Source of the DNA: Nothophoma quercina
Lineage: Eukaryota > Ascomycota > Dothideomycetes > Pleosporales > Didymellaceae
Direction of reading: 5' to 3'
Assembly: GCA_021642125.1 (NCBI GenBank)
Contig: JAKIXB010000033.1
Location: forward strand, 62,001 to 126,000
DNA length: 64,000 nt
A model generated the notes under the pieces. It did no database searches. It saw only the letters and a program-made list of their open reading frames with translations, and was not told the origin of the DNA. The position numbers and the translations under genes are program-made. Below, piece after piece: positions 54,962-64,000 of the stretch; the stretch's first letter is position 1; each line of letters begins with the position of its first letter.

Positions 54962-55913
54962 ATGCCTTCGTGTTTGCGATACTTTGTACGTGTGACAAAC
55001 CGCAGACTATACTCGACCATGTCTGAGCCTCTAGTGCCGCTACCAGATGTGGAGAAGCTCAGTGAACGGGTCATCAGGGTTCTTGGAGATAATCCTTCGA
55101 AGGTGAGCGAACAGCGTGCTTTCGTGGGTCGAAGCTCTGACAGCTACAAAGTTCACTCTGCAAGGCACAAACACATACATTGTCGGAACCGGCGCAAAAC
55201 GATTGCTCATAGACACCGGTGAAGGCAAGGAAGCATGGCTGCAGTCCTTGAAATCTATACTGTCTAAGCACAACATCACGATTGACAAGGCGCTGCTATC
55301 GCACTGGCATCCGGATCATGTTCAGGGTGTGCCTGATCTCCTCTCACATTCGCCAGACACCCAGGTTCTTAAAAGTCACTTAGACGGCAACGGTGAATGG
55401 CTTGACATATCCGACGGTCAGACCTTTACTACCGAAGGCGCAACCCTCCGCGCCTTCCATTGTCCGGGCCACACCACGGATCACATTGCCTTCATCCTCG
55501 AAGAAGAGGATGCCATGTTCACAGCCGACAATGTACTCGGTCAAGGCACAGCTGTCTTCGAGGACTACGCAACGTACATGAAAAGCCTCGACAGCATGGG
55601 AAAACAGTTCAAGGGCCGTGCGTACCCCGGCCATGGCCCTGTCATCGACAATGGTCCAGCGAAGATCAATGACTATATCAAGCACCGCAAGCAGCGCGAG
55701 CAGCAAGTGCTCGATGTGCTAGCGCAGGATAAGGAGACTGGTTGGACGAGTATGGAGATCGTAAAGGTCATCTACAAAGACTACCCGGAGAACTTGTGGG
55801 AACCAGCTGAGAAGGGGGTCCTTCAGATCCTAGATAAGCTGAAGGGAGAGGGAAAGGTTGTGAAGGACGAGAAAAAAGGGACGTGGAGTCTGAGCGGAAA
55901 GGCGAGTCTTTAG
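54962..55913 (+). CDS. LACTB2-like metallo-beta-lactamase-fold hydrolase
   Basis: Exons 54962-55102 and 55152-55913 give 300 aa. The start at 54962 adds a 19-residue Arg-rich leader (MPSCLRYFVRVTNRRLYST) that looks like a mitochondrial presequence; a second ATG at 55019 would skip it. The metal-site motif HWHPDH is at about 98-103, with FHCPGHT and AYPGHG following. The C-terminal winged-helix tail (GWTSMEIVKVIYKDYPENLWEPAEKGVLQILDKL) is typical of LACTB2, a mitochondrial single-strand-specific endoribonuclease in animals. Related folds act as thioesterases in polyketide clusters, but no such cluster is near. It diverges from EFM5 by 150 bp. Confidence 0.88.
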
Positions 55914-56092
55914 CTTTTCGCAAGGCCACCAATGAACATGATGAATCGATTTTGCCACTCCGCAGCGCTCCCTTCTGCCCCGCGGATCGTTTTAAAACTC
56001 CGATTATATGCGCATCAGTTGGGCAAGCACACTGAGGTAACGTATACACATATATAATTTTTGTAACATGTTAAAACTCTTATCGATCATCG

Positions 56093-56188
56093 GTCGCAGT
56101 GCCAGAGTGGTTAATGGGTTAGACTTGAATTGTTCAATTCAGTCATCTAATGGCTTCGGCCTCGCAGGTTCGAATCCTGTCTGCGACG
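56093..56188 (+). tRNA. tRNA-Ser(TGA) with 15-nt intron
   Basis: Acceptor GTCGCAG pairs with CTGCGAC (56181-56187) and G56188 is the discriminator. The anticodon stem TTAGA/TCTAA encloses a loop with anticodon TGA (56126-56128). An intron at 56130-56144 lies after position 37; it contains TTCAA, which can pair with the TTGAA of the anticodon loop, as is usual in tRNA precursors. A long variable arm (TGGCTTCGGCC) shows class II. The T arm GCAGG-TTCGAAT-CCTGT is normal, with one G-U. Confidence 0.95.
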
Positions 56189-56221
56189 TCCAGGCGTCGG
56201 AATAACCTCCCGTATGATTAG

Positions 56222-56227
56222 TTTTTT
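56222..56227 (+). terminator. RNA polymerase III terminator, T6
   Basis: Six T follow the tRNA-Ser 3' end by 33 nt, with a further TTTT run four bases on. Confidence 0.6.
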
Positions 56228-56731
56228 GTTTTCGGTGGTCGTGGTGTGGTAGTTGGCCGGCGAACCATCCGCAGCCCGACACTGCCACTACAATACCAAC
56301 CGTAAAATTAAGTACTCTCGCGCTACGATGCGACCACTTATGCTACGGCTCTTATGCTATGTTTCCTCTCTTCCTTCTGGCTTTGATCGTCTGGCCATTT
56401 TGCGCTAACATCATCAGCAGCCCAGAGGTGTCCATGAGCATGTGCGTCTCGCACACTCTAGTAAGGGCTGACACATGTTCCTAGCAGACGAGTTTTGTTT
56501 GACCATCATTTCGAATACAATGCCAGGGCTGCGTCTTTAGATGAACCTACGGCCCATACACTCACGCACAGCCTCGACATCGACGTTTATCTAGGCGAGC
56601 TCTCTTGCAGAAGACTATCTACCTATATGAGACGCCTTGCGTCGCACCAACCGAACCCAGGTCCTACCAACCAACTAACATGCATAAACGCCGAAGATGC
56701 AAATCAAATTCCCTCTCATGCTCATGACCAT
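56228..56731. other. intergenic region
   Basis: Between the tRNA-Ser terminator and the chitinase stop. Open frames here are shadows. Nothing else supported. Confidence 0.5.
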
Positions 56732-58615
56732 CTAGTCTCCCAGCGCCTTTATGTTATCGAACTTGCTATCCGGATACCTCAGCCAGTTACTCTGCTGCTG
56801 CATCCCGCTCCCATCCTTTCCACCCAAGGAAGCGACCACGTTATCGATCAAACCCGACCCGTCATACTTGTCACCACTGACCTCCCACCACATCGCACCC
56901 CCAAGACCACTCTTCTTCAGCCAATTGGTCTTCTTGAGTGCCATGCCTATGGTATCGTAGCTGATCAGCATGCCTGTGCTATTGTCGTAGCTGTACGTTC
57001 CGCCTGCCTCCTGGTCGTAGTATACAGTCGCTCCAGGAAGTGGAAGATCTTTCCAGTCGTACACGCCTGCCTCCCATGTCCCTTTTCCGTTGCCGTTGTA
57101 TGGTTGACCTAGACCTGCGGTATTGGTGAAGGCGCGGCCGTAGATGGGCATGCCGAGGTTGATCTTCGATGGGGCGACACCAGCGTCAAAGTACGCTTGA
57201 ACGACATCATATGTGTTGTATGGTGTCGACGCAGGGTTTGAGTTGGACTTGTACAGGTTCTGCGCGTGGCCAGATGTCTTGTCCCAGCTACCGGCGTAGT
57301 CGTACGCCATCAGATTGATGAAGTCTAGCACCTTGCTGATCTCACCAAGGGGCATGTTCTTGTAGTTACTCTCACCAGCAGGAGCAGCAATTGAGAGCTC
57401 AAAGTGTGGTTGTTCGGAGCTGCCGTGATCGTCCTCGAAGATCAGAGTGTCGGCGTAGGCGTCAAGGGCGCTACGAATCGCTTTGAGCAGGTCAAGGAAC
57501 TGTCCGCCTTGCTGTGTATTCTGAGGATACTCCCAGTCGACTATCGATATCGTCAGCATAGTGTCTAATGCACAGAACCCTGGTCAAGCTTACTGTCAAT
57601 GCCATCGAAGCCGTAGTCGCGGATCATGGCCACGCAGCTATCAGCAAACTTCTTGCGGCCAGCGGCGGTGGAAGCAGGTGTGTCCATGTGCTTGTTTGTG
57701 TTTGTATAAGTCCAGCCGCCAATGCTGAGCATGACCTTTAGGTTACGGTTCTTTGCCTTCAAAAGCTGAAGTTGCTTAACAGCGCCATACACATTGTTTC
57801 CACTTTCTGACCACGAGTCGCCTTGGTAGTGGATGTCAGTATCGGCGTAGGTGTCTGTGAAGAATACAGTGCCATCATCCTTGTTATCAGCGAATGCGTA
57901 GAGTACGTGGGTGAGCTTGTCGGCGGAAATGTTCTGCGGAAAGAATTTTCGTGCATAGATATCCCAATCGCCGAAATACCCTATCGCTCGGTACCCATCG
58001 TGAGAGTCAATGTCTGTAGGGTACGACATCTGACTTGAAGTGGACACTGTCACGATTTTCTTAGTTGTTGTTGACACTTGCTTTGGCTCTGGGCCGTTGA
58101 CGGGGTAGCCATTGCTGTATGTTGGTGTCGTCTGTGCATCGACTCAGCATAAGACTAGAGATAGATTCATTCAGGTGATCTTACGTATGATGGCTTTCCA
58201 AAGGTGGTAGAGTAGCGTTTTGTGGCGCTGGTCACATACTGAGAAGATTGTGGTGAGTAGGACGGCTGACCACCGTTGTTTGATCCGCCAGGATACTAGA
58301 AAGAGTCAGTGATTTCAACTTGATACGGTAAGTGTCCAAAGCACTGAGACAATCCTCAAATCCAGCACATCCTTGCTCGTCCCAACTCTCAAAGAATCAG
58401 ACTTACAAGAATAGCCGTCAGCTTGGCCACTTGCTGTTCGAGCGCGTCGAGTCTCCCCTCCACCCAACAGTACCAGTCGCAGTCATCTTTTGATGTTGAA
58501 GTTTGAGCGAGTGTGGTTGTCGAAAGGAAGACGATGATGGTGAGGCAAAACCACTGTAATGAACGTGCGCGCTAGTGACGCGTGAAGTCAGCCCAACGCG
58601 CTTTCCCAACACCAT
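56732..58615 (-). CDS. secreted GH18 chitinase
   Basis: Exons 58615-58598, 58553-58407, 58295-58185, 58131-57594 and 57540-56732 give 540 aa. The catalytic motif DGIDIDWE is complete at 268-275 (Glu275), built across the last intron. Other GH18 landmarks are GYFGDWDIYARKFFP, LKVMLSIGGWT, INLMAYDYAGSW, LGMPIYGRAF and GGAMWWEVSGD. The N-terminus is a signal peptide (WFCLTIIVFLSTTTLAQ) and a Ser/Thr/Tyr-rich linker. It hydrolyses chitin in wall remodelling or nutrition. The first exon (six codons, donor GTTGGG) is the weakest part of the model. No carbohydrate-binding module is seen. Confidence 0.88.
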
Positions 58616-60085
58616 TACTCCTTCTTCCACTTACCAACATTCTCAATATCAACGAATGTCCAATTAACCTCAACTGCACGACATCTTTGTCCAAGCGGAC
58701 TGTCGAGCTTTTCATACCCCGCAGCCGCACCCTCCCTTGGCCGCGTATTGCTCGCAAATCCACCTCCCTTGGTACCTGCAGGTGTCATTCCTCGCTGTCT
58801 CAGCAAGCCAAGTGCACGCGTCAAATATCATTCCGGACGCTGTCTCGCCAATTTTGGACCGGTAAAGCCACGAGGACGGCTATGCAAGTCTCGAATGAAG
58901 GCTCTGCGGCTCCTATCGTCGGCAGGTACTGTGCTGCGTACGACATGTGCGGCTTAATGCGTACAGCAAGAGCCTTAAAGACTCCGGCCCTTAGCTTCAT
59001 CTGATCTAGGTCTGTAGTGGATGATGGCGAGGCTGTTTAGAGCTGACGCGGAGACCCACTGCTGACTAGCTGATGACTTTGTCACGACTGAAGAAATTGG
59101 TGGCTGGTCGTCCTTTGCGACCGTTGCAATGCCGAACACCAGATTGAGTCTCGACCACAGCTAAGCCTTCTTGTCAACTAACGGTTTTACCAGCCACCAA
59201 GATCTTGTGTAACTGGGTAGAACCGCACACCCTTCTCAAAAGCTTAGCATCAGGGCTATGTCCACCTCCCCAAACTAAACTCCGATCAAGGATGTTTTCA
59301 CTTCGAAGTATAGCGCGGAAGAGCTCGGGACATCAGACGAGGGATGAGATGAGTATGAGTACATTGCAAGGCGTACCTTCACTGCGAGCTTAGTTTGCCT
59401 GTTTTGAGTAGCGGAAGCAAGTATCCGAACGTTGCTTTTCCGATCACAGCATGAGCCCTGGAAGGTCCATAGCCTGTGGTCTTGTGATGCAATCCATTGA
59501 CCCTTGACGGGATTGTGAGCTTGATGCTTCGTGATCCTTATTGATGACAGTATGCAGTTTAGAGATGTTCATCAGCGAGAGTGTGGAGAGATTCACTCAT
59601 GACTGAGGAAATAACCGCCTACCACACTTTCAATGAATCGCTTATACGGCAACACGCATACAGCATCTTGGAGTAAGAGTTTAGAGGCCCATGGCTTGCA
59701 AACAGGCACACCTCATCTAAAGATCGTCACAATAGTCCATGCCACCACTTTCACTGGCGGTTCGACCAGCACCTCAAAAGTTCGGTAGATCGCTCTGATT
59801 TGAGTGAAAGCAACAGTATCAGTGGCTACGAGTACCCACTGTCACTCAAGATCGAACCGCCAACCCCGCCTCCACGCACCATTGTAACTATGGCTTGTGC
59901 CAACTCAGGCAAAGACGTTCGAGTGGTAGGAAGAAGTCAAACACCAGCGGAATATCAAACCCTGAAACTATAGAATGTGGAATGTGGAGTGTAAGACGTA
60001 GATGTCTTCTCGTCATAACAGACAAAAAAAGGAAATCCTACTATGGTCGATATATTCTAACGATGTATCGAGTCTTCAATGTGAT
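58616..60085. other. long intergenic region, chitinase promoter
   Basis: About 1.5 kb upstream of the chitinase and downstream of the MFS gene. The plus-strand frame 58582-59004 overlaps the chitinase start antisense and has no family pattern. No RNA gene or repeat seen. Confidence 0.5.
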
Positions 60086-61786
60086 CTAAGTTGTCAGTCT
60101 GAAGTGCGGATGATCATCTCCAAGGTTATCCGCATCTGGCTCCTCGAGCCTGTGGTCCCTCTCGCCTCTGTCTCTCTTCTTGTTCTCGAGTTTGACCAAG
60201 AAGAACATCGCTGTACAGGCAGCACCGCAGATCCAAAGCATACCTAGACTAACTCCGTAGCCAGTTGGATACTTCGGTGCTTCGCTCTTGAAGAAGACGT
60301 TTGATGCCACAATACCACCAAGATTGCCAAAGCCGACCTGCACAGCAGAGCTAACAGAGCGCTTGTAGTGTCCAGATACCAGATTCGACATCCAAACGAG
60401 GACAATGGGCTGGGTAATGTAGCCTCCTGGCACGATCAGGAACAGTGCGAAGTACTTAACGCCGGCTGAAAGGTTGTTCTGAGCCAACAGCATAATGTAG
60501 CCGACCGAAGCAACGACCAAGCCAAGCATGCAAAGCCAGTATCGGTTTCGGATGCGGTCAGATACGTAAGCTGCGATGACAGCGGTAACGGTTGCGACGA
60601 CGAAAATCGGAATGGAGCGTACTTGCGCCATGGACGATGTGTAGCCAAGTTCCTTGACAATTGTGGGTACGAAGAAAGAGCCAGCGTAGCCGGTGTTAAC
60701 GATACCTGGGATCACAAGTCAGCTTTGAAGCATCGATGGGCGACAGATCCTACCAAAGTATGCCGCAACTCCGAGGTAGATTTTGGGGTCAGAGAAAATG
60801 CGACGAGTAGCTCTCTTATCGAGACGATTCATGACGGCATCGCCTGTGTCTGCGCTGAGACGGGCAATGAGCAGTGCTCTCTCGTCCTCGTTTAGAAAGC
60901 GGGCGGTTTCCGGCCAATCTGTGCACCAAAACTTTGTAATAAAGCCCGCGGCGACTGTGACAATGCCTTCAATGATGAAGATCCATCTCCAGCCACTGTA
61001 GCCAGCGATGCCGTCCATTTTAGCAATGGCAAAAGCGAGCAACTAGGTTGTCTGAGTATGAAGCATAATATAGATAAGGGGGCACTTACCCCGCCGAACG
61101 CTCCAGCGATGATGGAAGCTGTGAAAAAAAGCGTCAGGCGCCACTGCAGCTCGTAGCGCTTGTAATACATGGAGATGAGATAGACACAGCCTATCCGGTT
61201 GTCAGTATCGATAGCGAGCAGAAAATGAATTCGTTTGCGACTTACCGGGAAACAGGCCGGCCTCAAAGAAGCCCAACAGTACACGCATAGCGATCAGACC
61301 TTTGAAGTTAGTGATTAGGCCCATGCCAACCGTCGCAATGCCCCATAGTATCATGATGAGCGAAAGCCATGTCGACGGAGCTAGCTTCTTGAGAACCTGT
61401 AGGAATGAGCGAGAGATACCACAAGCCAAAACTTTTGAGGACCGACCAGATTCGAAGGCACCTCAAACAGAATGTATGGGATGAAGAAGATGAAAAGCGC
61501 TATGTTGTAGTCATTGTTGTGCATGTTAAGATCTGCTTCGAGACCTTGGATTCTTGCATTGCCGATATTGGTTCCTGTGATACGTCAGTGTGCGTTCAAA
61601 GAGTTGGTCGCAGCGCTTACTGTCAAGGAAGGCGAGGAGGAAGAGCACGAACAATGGCGGAAGGACATTAAGATCGCATTTTCGTAGCAATTTCTTCTCA
61701 GCGGCAGCATCGATATGGTTTCCTGCAGTGTCGTTGATGACCTCAACCTTCTCGTCTGAGATGCTGGGTTTCCTGAGCTCAGCCAT
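60086..61786 (-). CDS. MFS transporter, allantoate/nicotinate permease (DAL5-like) family
   Basis: Exons 61786-61621, 61574-61447, 61396-61246, 61190-61090, 61042-60754 and 60705-60086 give 484 aa with 12 expected membrane helices. The anion:cation symporter signature LDRTNIGNA is formed across intron 1, followed by NIALFIFFIPYILFEVPSNLVLKK and RVLLGFFEAGLFPG. The second half has SDRIRNRYW and a loop (GHYKRSVSSAVQVGFGNLGGIVASN) typical of Dal5/Tna1/Seo1-like carriers of allantoate, nicotinate, vitamins or small anions. Substrate is not decidable. The intron 2 donor is GTCGGT. A ureidoglycolate lyase gene lies 55 kb away, too far for a cluster claim. Confidence 0.92.
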
Positions 61787-62944
61787 GTTTGCTCCAAACA
61801 GACGGACGGGATCGCAGGTTATCGACAGGATCATCTGCCAGATGCAACGCTCTTCTTATGCATTGATCAGCATTGCTTGTAGCATTCAAGATCCGAACGT
61901 TGCGCCAATCATGCATAAGCTCGTCGTAGCCGGCGAAGCTGCCGTGCACATGCGGGGAAGGGAATCTGGGGTAGATCCGGAGCGTGGGATCATCCCGCAC
62001 TTTTTTGCCGTCGAGCGCCTGACGTCGTGCATGGGATGCCGTGCCGTGTCCACTGAATAGAGCTGCCTCTACGTCGCAAAGAGATACCTTTGGCGAACAA
62101 CGGTATTGATGTGGAAATAGGCGCAGCCGCGCATCTTGAGAGACAATGAATGTCCATGAGAAGCGGAAAGAGTGCGCTGCGCGGCCAATGTAGAACATTT
62201 GTGACTGGTCCTCCTGTGCATAGAATCGCAAATTGTTATCCGTATCCAAGCAAATAGATGTCGGCCAGGTGTATCGTGCATTGTGGGACCTGAGCGTGGC
62301 ATCGGAAGGTTGATCGAATTCCGAACATTGTGCGAGACACCGATCCTATGTCCTAGCCGACGTCCAGTGAATTACTCCATGGATCTTTCTGGGTGTGAAG
62401 TATGACGGTGTTCGTGGGTTAAAAGTAGATCAATACAGCATCAGCACAGACTTCAGCCTGCGCAGGAAATTGTCTCTCAACTATTATCAAGGGAGCGCTA
62501 GAAATTCTGAAATTTATGACGTCCTCGAACTAAGTTCGTGTTGGCCTTGAGCTGCATTCAACTTGTGCAGACACACTGGTGATGATGTTCGAAAGACTAG
62601 CTATATATTTTACCGCTGTGTGCTTGTCTGTAATGGCTGGGAGTTTCATAAGAGCATGGTATGAGAACGACTCTGCTTAGTCGGAATCACATATGAGATA
62701 GATCTTCGAGTGTGTAGTGTTTCGAGTAAGATCTGAGCATATCTTCGCCAAGGGTGTGAAAGTGACTGCACGTGATGTTGCCAAGCTTTTAGCTGCCTGT
62801 ATCGTAATTTCTGGACTCGGTGAGCTTCGAGGTCCCACCAGCCCACCACACGACATAGCAACAAACAATCGCAAACATATTGCGCGCATCCGACCGTATA
62901 TCGATCCCCGTACCTGATAACATATACAAAAAAAAGCTGCAATC
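61787..62944. other. divergent promoter region, MFS gene / SmD1
   Basis: About 1.2 kb with no supported gene. A CGATAA (HGATAR-like) occurs about 30 bp from the MFS ATG, too close and too lone to call. Confidence 0.5.
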
Positions 62945-63375
62945 ATGAAGCTTGTCAGGTGCGCAGACGTGAACAAAACGCGCAAAGACACATCTAATGG
63001 TGCGCCAGATTCCTTATGAAATGTCAGAACGAGACTGTCACAGTCGAACTCAAGAACGGAACCATCGTGAATGGCACCATCACCTCGGTTTCGCCGCTCA
63101 TGAACGTTGCGTTGCGCGCAGTCAAGTACACACCTAAGAATCGCGATACCGTAACCCTCGACACAATGACCGTGCGCGGTTCGACAGTTCGATACATCAT
63201 CCTCCCCGACTCTCTGCCATTAGATACGCTTCTCATTGATGATGCACCGAAGCCCAAGAACAAGGCCAGGAAAGAGGCGGACCGAGGAGGCCGTGGCGGT
63301 GACCGAGGGCGCGGTGGACGAGGCCGTGGCGGACGTGGTGGTGGTCGTGGTCGTGGACGCGGCAGGGGCTTCTAG
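62945..63375 (+). CDS. SMD1: spliceosomal Sm protein SmD1
   Basis: Exons 62945-62958 and 63009-63375 (50-nt intron) give 126 aa. Exon 1 is only 14 nt and supplies MKLV plus part of Arg, joined to FLMKCQNETVTVELKNGTIVNGTI. The Sm1 and Sm2 motifs are intact (VRYIILPDSLPLDTLLIDD), and the C-terminal RGG/GRG tail is the usual site of arginine methylation. SmD1 is part of the seven-member Sm ring on U1, U2, U4 and U5 snRNAs. Without the intron, a start at Met8 would remove the conserved first strand, so the short exon is needed. Confidence 0.95.
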
Positions 63376-63793
63376 AGGCAGTAAGAAGAGGGGTTTGGTT
63401 ATTGACAAAGCGCGTGACAGAGGGCGTGGGTGACATAGACGAGGCAGGAGTTGCGCGCTGCGACAGGAAGGGGCACAGAGAAGCAGAATCGCGCACTGCC
63501 TACGTCACCCACAGAAGAAGCGCTCGGAAAGCAGTTGGAACGGTCATCACGTGCGGATATTCGCAGCAAGCACGGCGTTCGGCATTTCTGGGCATATGTA
63601 TAGGTAAAGTGCATTTATGCACGAATGAAGCTTGATACCACTTGGACATGTTGGATGTTCACTCGAGTACGGTACTGACGTGAAGGATTCGACACACGAA
63701 AGATTTAGCATTGACATCAGCCAATCTGAATTGAAATCTATCGATTCGTATCGGGGACTCTATGGTAACTCTTCCGGCCTGTTAGTTCCACCT
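63376..63793. other. intergenic region between convergent genes
   Basis: 3' regions of SmD1 and the dioxygenase gene. Nothing else supported. Confidence 0.5.
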
Positions 63794-64000
63794 CTACTCG
63801 GCATCGTAGGGTGCAACAGGCGCGGTGTTATCAACCTGGATGCCACCCCTCTTCTTGTCTTTGCTGTCGTGGAAGGGCAGCTTCCAGCCACCCTCATCCT
63901 CTGGTGTGCTCAACCACAGCCTCATCAGGTGCCTGCGAGGCGCTGGTGGCGGGTAGTCCTTGTATGCTGTCCTGGCGTGCAGGACGTGGTTGTTGGACAG
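63794..64000 (-). CDS. TauD/TfdA-family dioxygenase, C-terminal part (truncated by window edge)
   Basis: The last 68 codons are visible, ending at a TAG (63794-63796). NNHVLHARTAYKDYPPPAPRRHLMRLWL holds the distal metal-binding His and the Arg that binds 2-oxoglutarate in the TauD fold, and ends with the variable tail. Such enzymes are Fe(II)/2-oxoglutarate oxygenases, for instance of sulfonates or small acids. The remainder lies beyond base 64000, so substrate and start are unknown. Confidence 0.75.
   Translation of the reverse strand: MSNNHVLHARTAYKDYPPPAPRRHLMRLWLSTPEDEGGWKLPFHDSKDKKRGGIQVDNTAPVAPYDAE

Noticed and set aside
54962..55913. Metallo-beta-lactamase as a polyketide thioesterase
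   Set aside because: The LACTB2-like winged-helix tail and absence of any polyketide synthase in the window favour the housekeeping RNase-type hydrolase.

Overview
This window is nuclear DNA of a filamentous ascomycete (Pezizomycotina). The evidence is the short introns of about 41-111 nt with GT-RAGT/CTAAC/YAG signals, the CCACCATGG-type start contexts, and the gene set: Zn2Cys6 factor, HET-domain remnant, GH18 and GH28 enzymes, an SKT5-type chitin synthase regulator, and allantoate-family MFS transporter. A member of the Dothideomycetes is my best guess, from protein flavour only. About 30 protein genes were assembled exon by exon. In nearly all of them the exon lengths sum to an intact reading frame.

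Layout. 0-8.3 kb: the end of an HSL-type esterase, eIF2A, a ureidoglycolate lyase with tandem GATA-like sites upstream, and a lineage-specific membrane glycoprotein. 8.9-9.16 kb: a tRNA-Asp(GTC) locus with very unusual architecture. 10.5-18.2 kb: a DUF2985-type membrane protein and cytosolic threonyl-tRNA synthetase on the minus strand, then decayed inverted copies of both genes' 3' ends, then GAR1. 18.9-25.3 kb: phosphatidylserine synthase, a jacalin-tailed zinc metallopeptidase and a Whi5/Nrm1-like repressor. 27.3-36.6 kb: a Zn2Cys6 regulator, histone chaperone ASF1 and the SKT5/Chs4 homologue. 37-47.5 kb: SMC6, an F-box protein and APC2. 47.6-55.9 kb: exo-type polygalacturonase, VPS51, RMI1, a broken HET gene with a candidate antisense small gene, a HIT hydrolase, an EFM5-type lysine methyltransferase and a LACTB2-like metallo-beta-lactamase. 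56-64 kb: tRNA-Ser(TGA), a GH18 chitinase, an allantoate-family MFS transporter, SmD1 and the end of a TauD-family dioxygenase.

Most genes are unrelated housekeeping genes in mixed orientation, so no biosynthetic cluster is evident. Loose themes are chromosome maintenance and cell cycle (SMC6, RMI1, ASF1, APC2, Whi5/Nrm1-like), RNA biology (GAR1, SmD1, two tRNAs, ThrRS, eIF2A, EFM5), purine-nitrogen use (ureidoglycolate lyase and an allantoate-family transporter, 55 kb apart) and cell-wall or plant-polymer enzymes.

The strongest unusual signal is the tRNA-Asp locus at 8936-9128. Besides a normal 15-nt anticodon-loop intron, the tRNA sequence is interrupted twice by 49- and 57-nt insertions with complete spliceosomal intron signals (GTAAGC/T, CTAAC, CAG/TAG). 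Removing them restores a full cloverleaf, including acceptor and T-stem pairs that exist only after removal. A nine-T Pol III terminator follows. Both insertions also contain tRNA-Asp-like heptamers, so a rival explanation by partial local duplication is discussed. Secondary points are the inverted, internally deleted duplication at 16.6-16.9 kb, a CaaX prenylation box in SKT5 that is made only by splicing on a four-codon last exon, and a GC-AG intron in the phosphatidylserine synthase gene.
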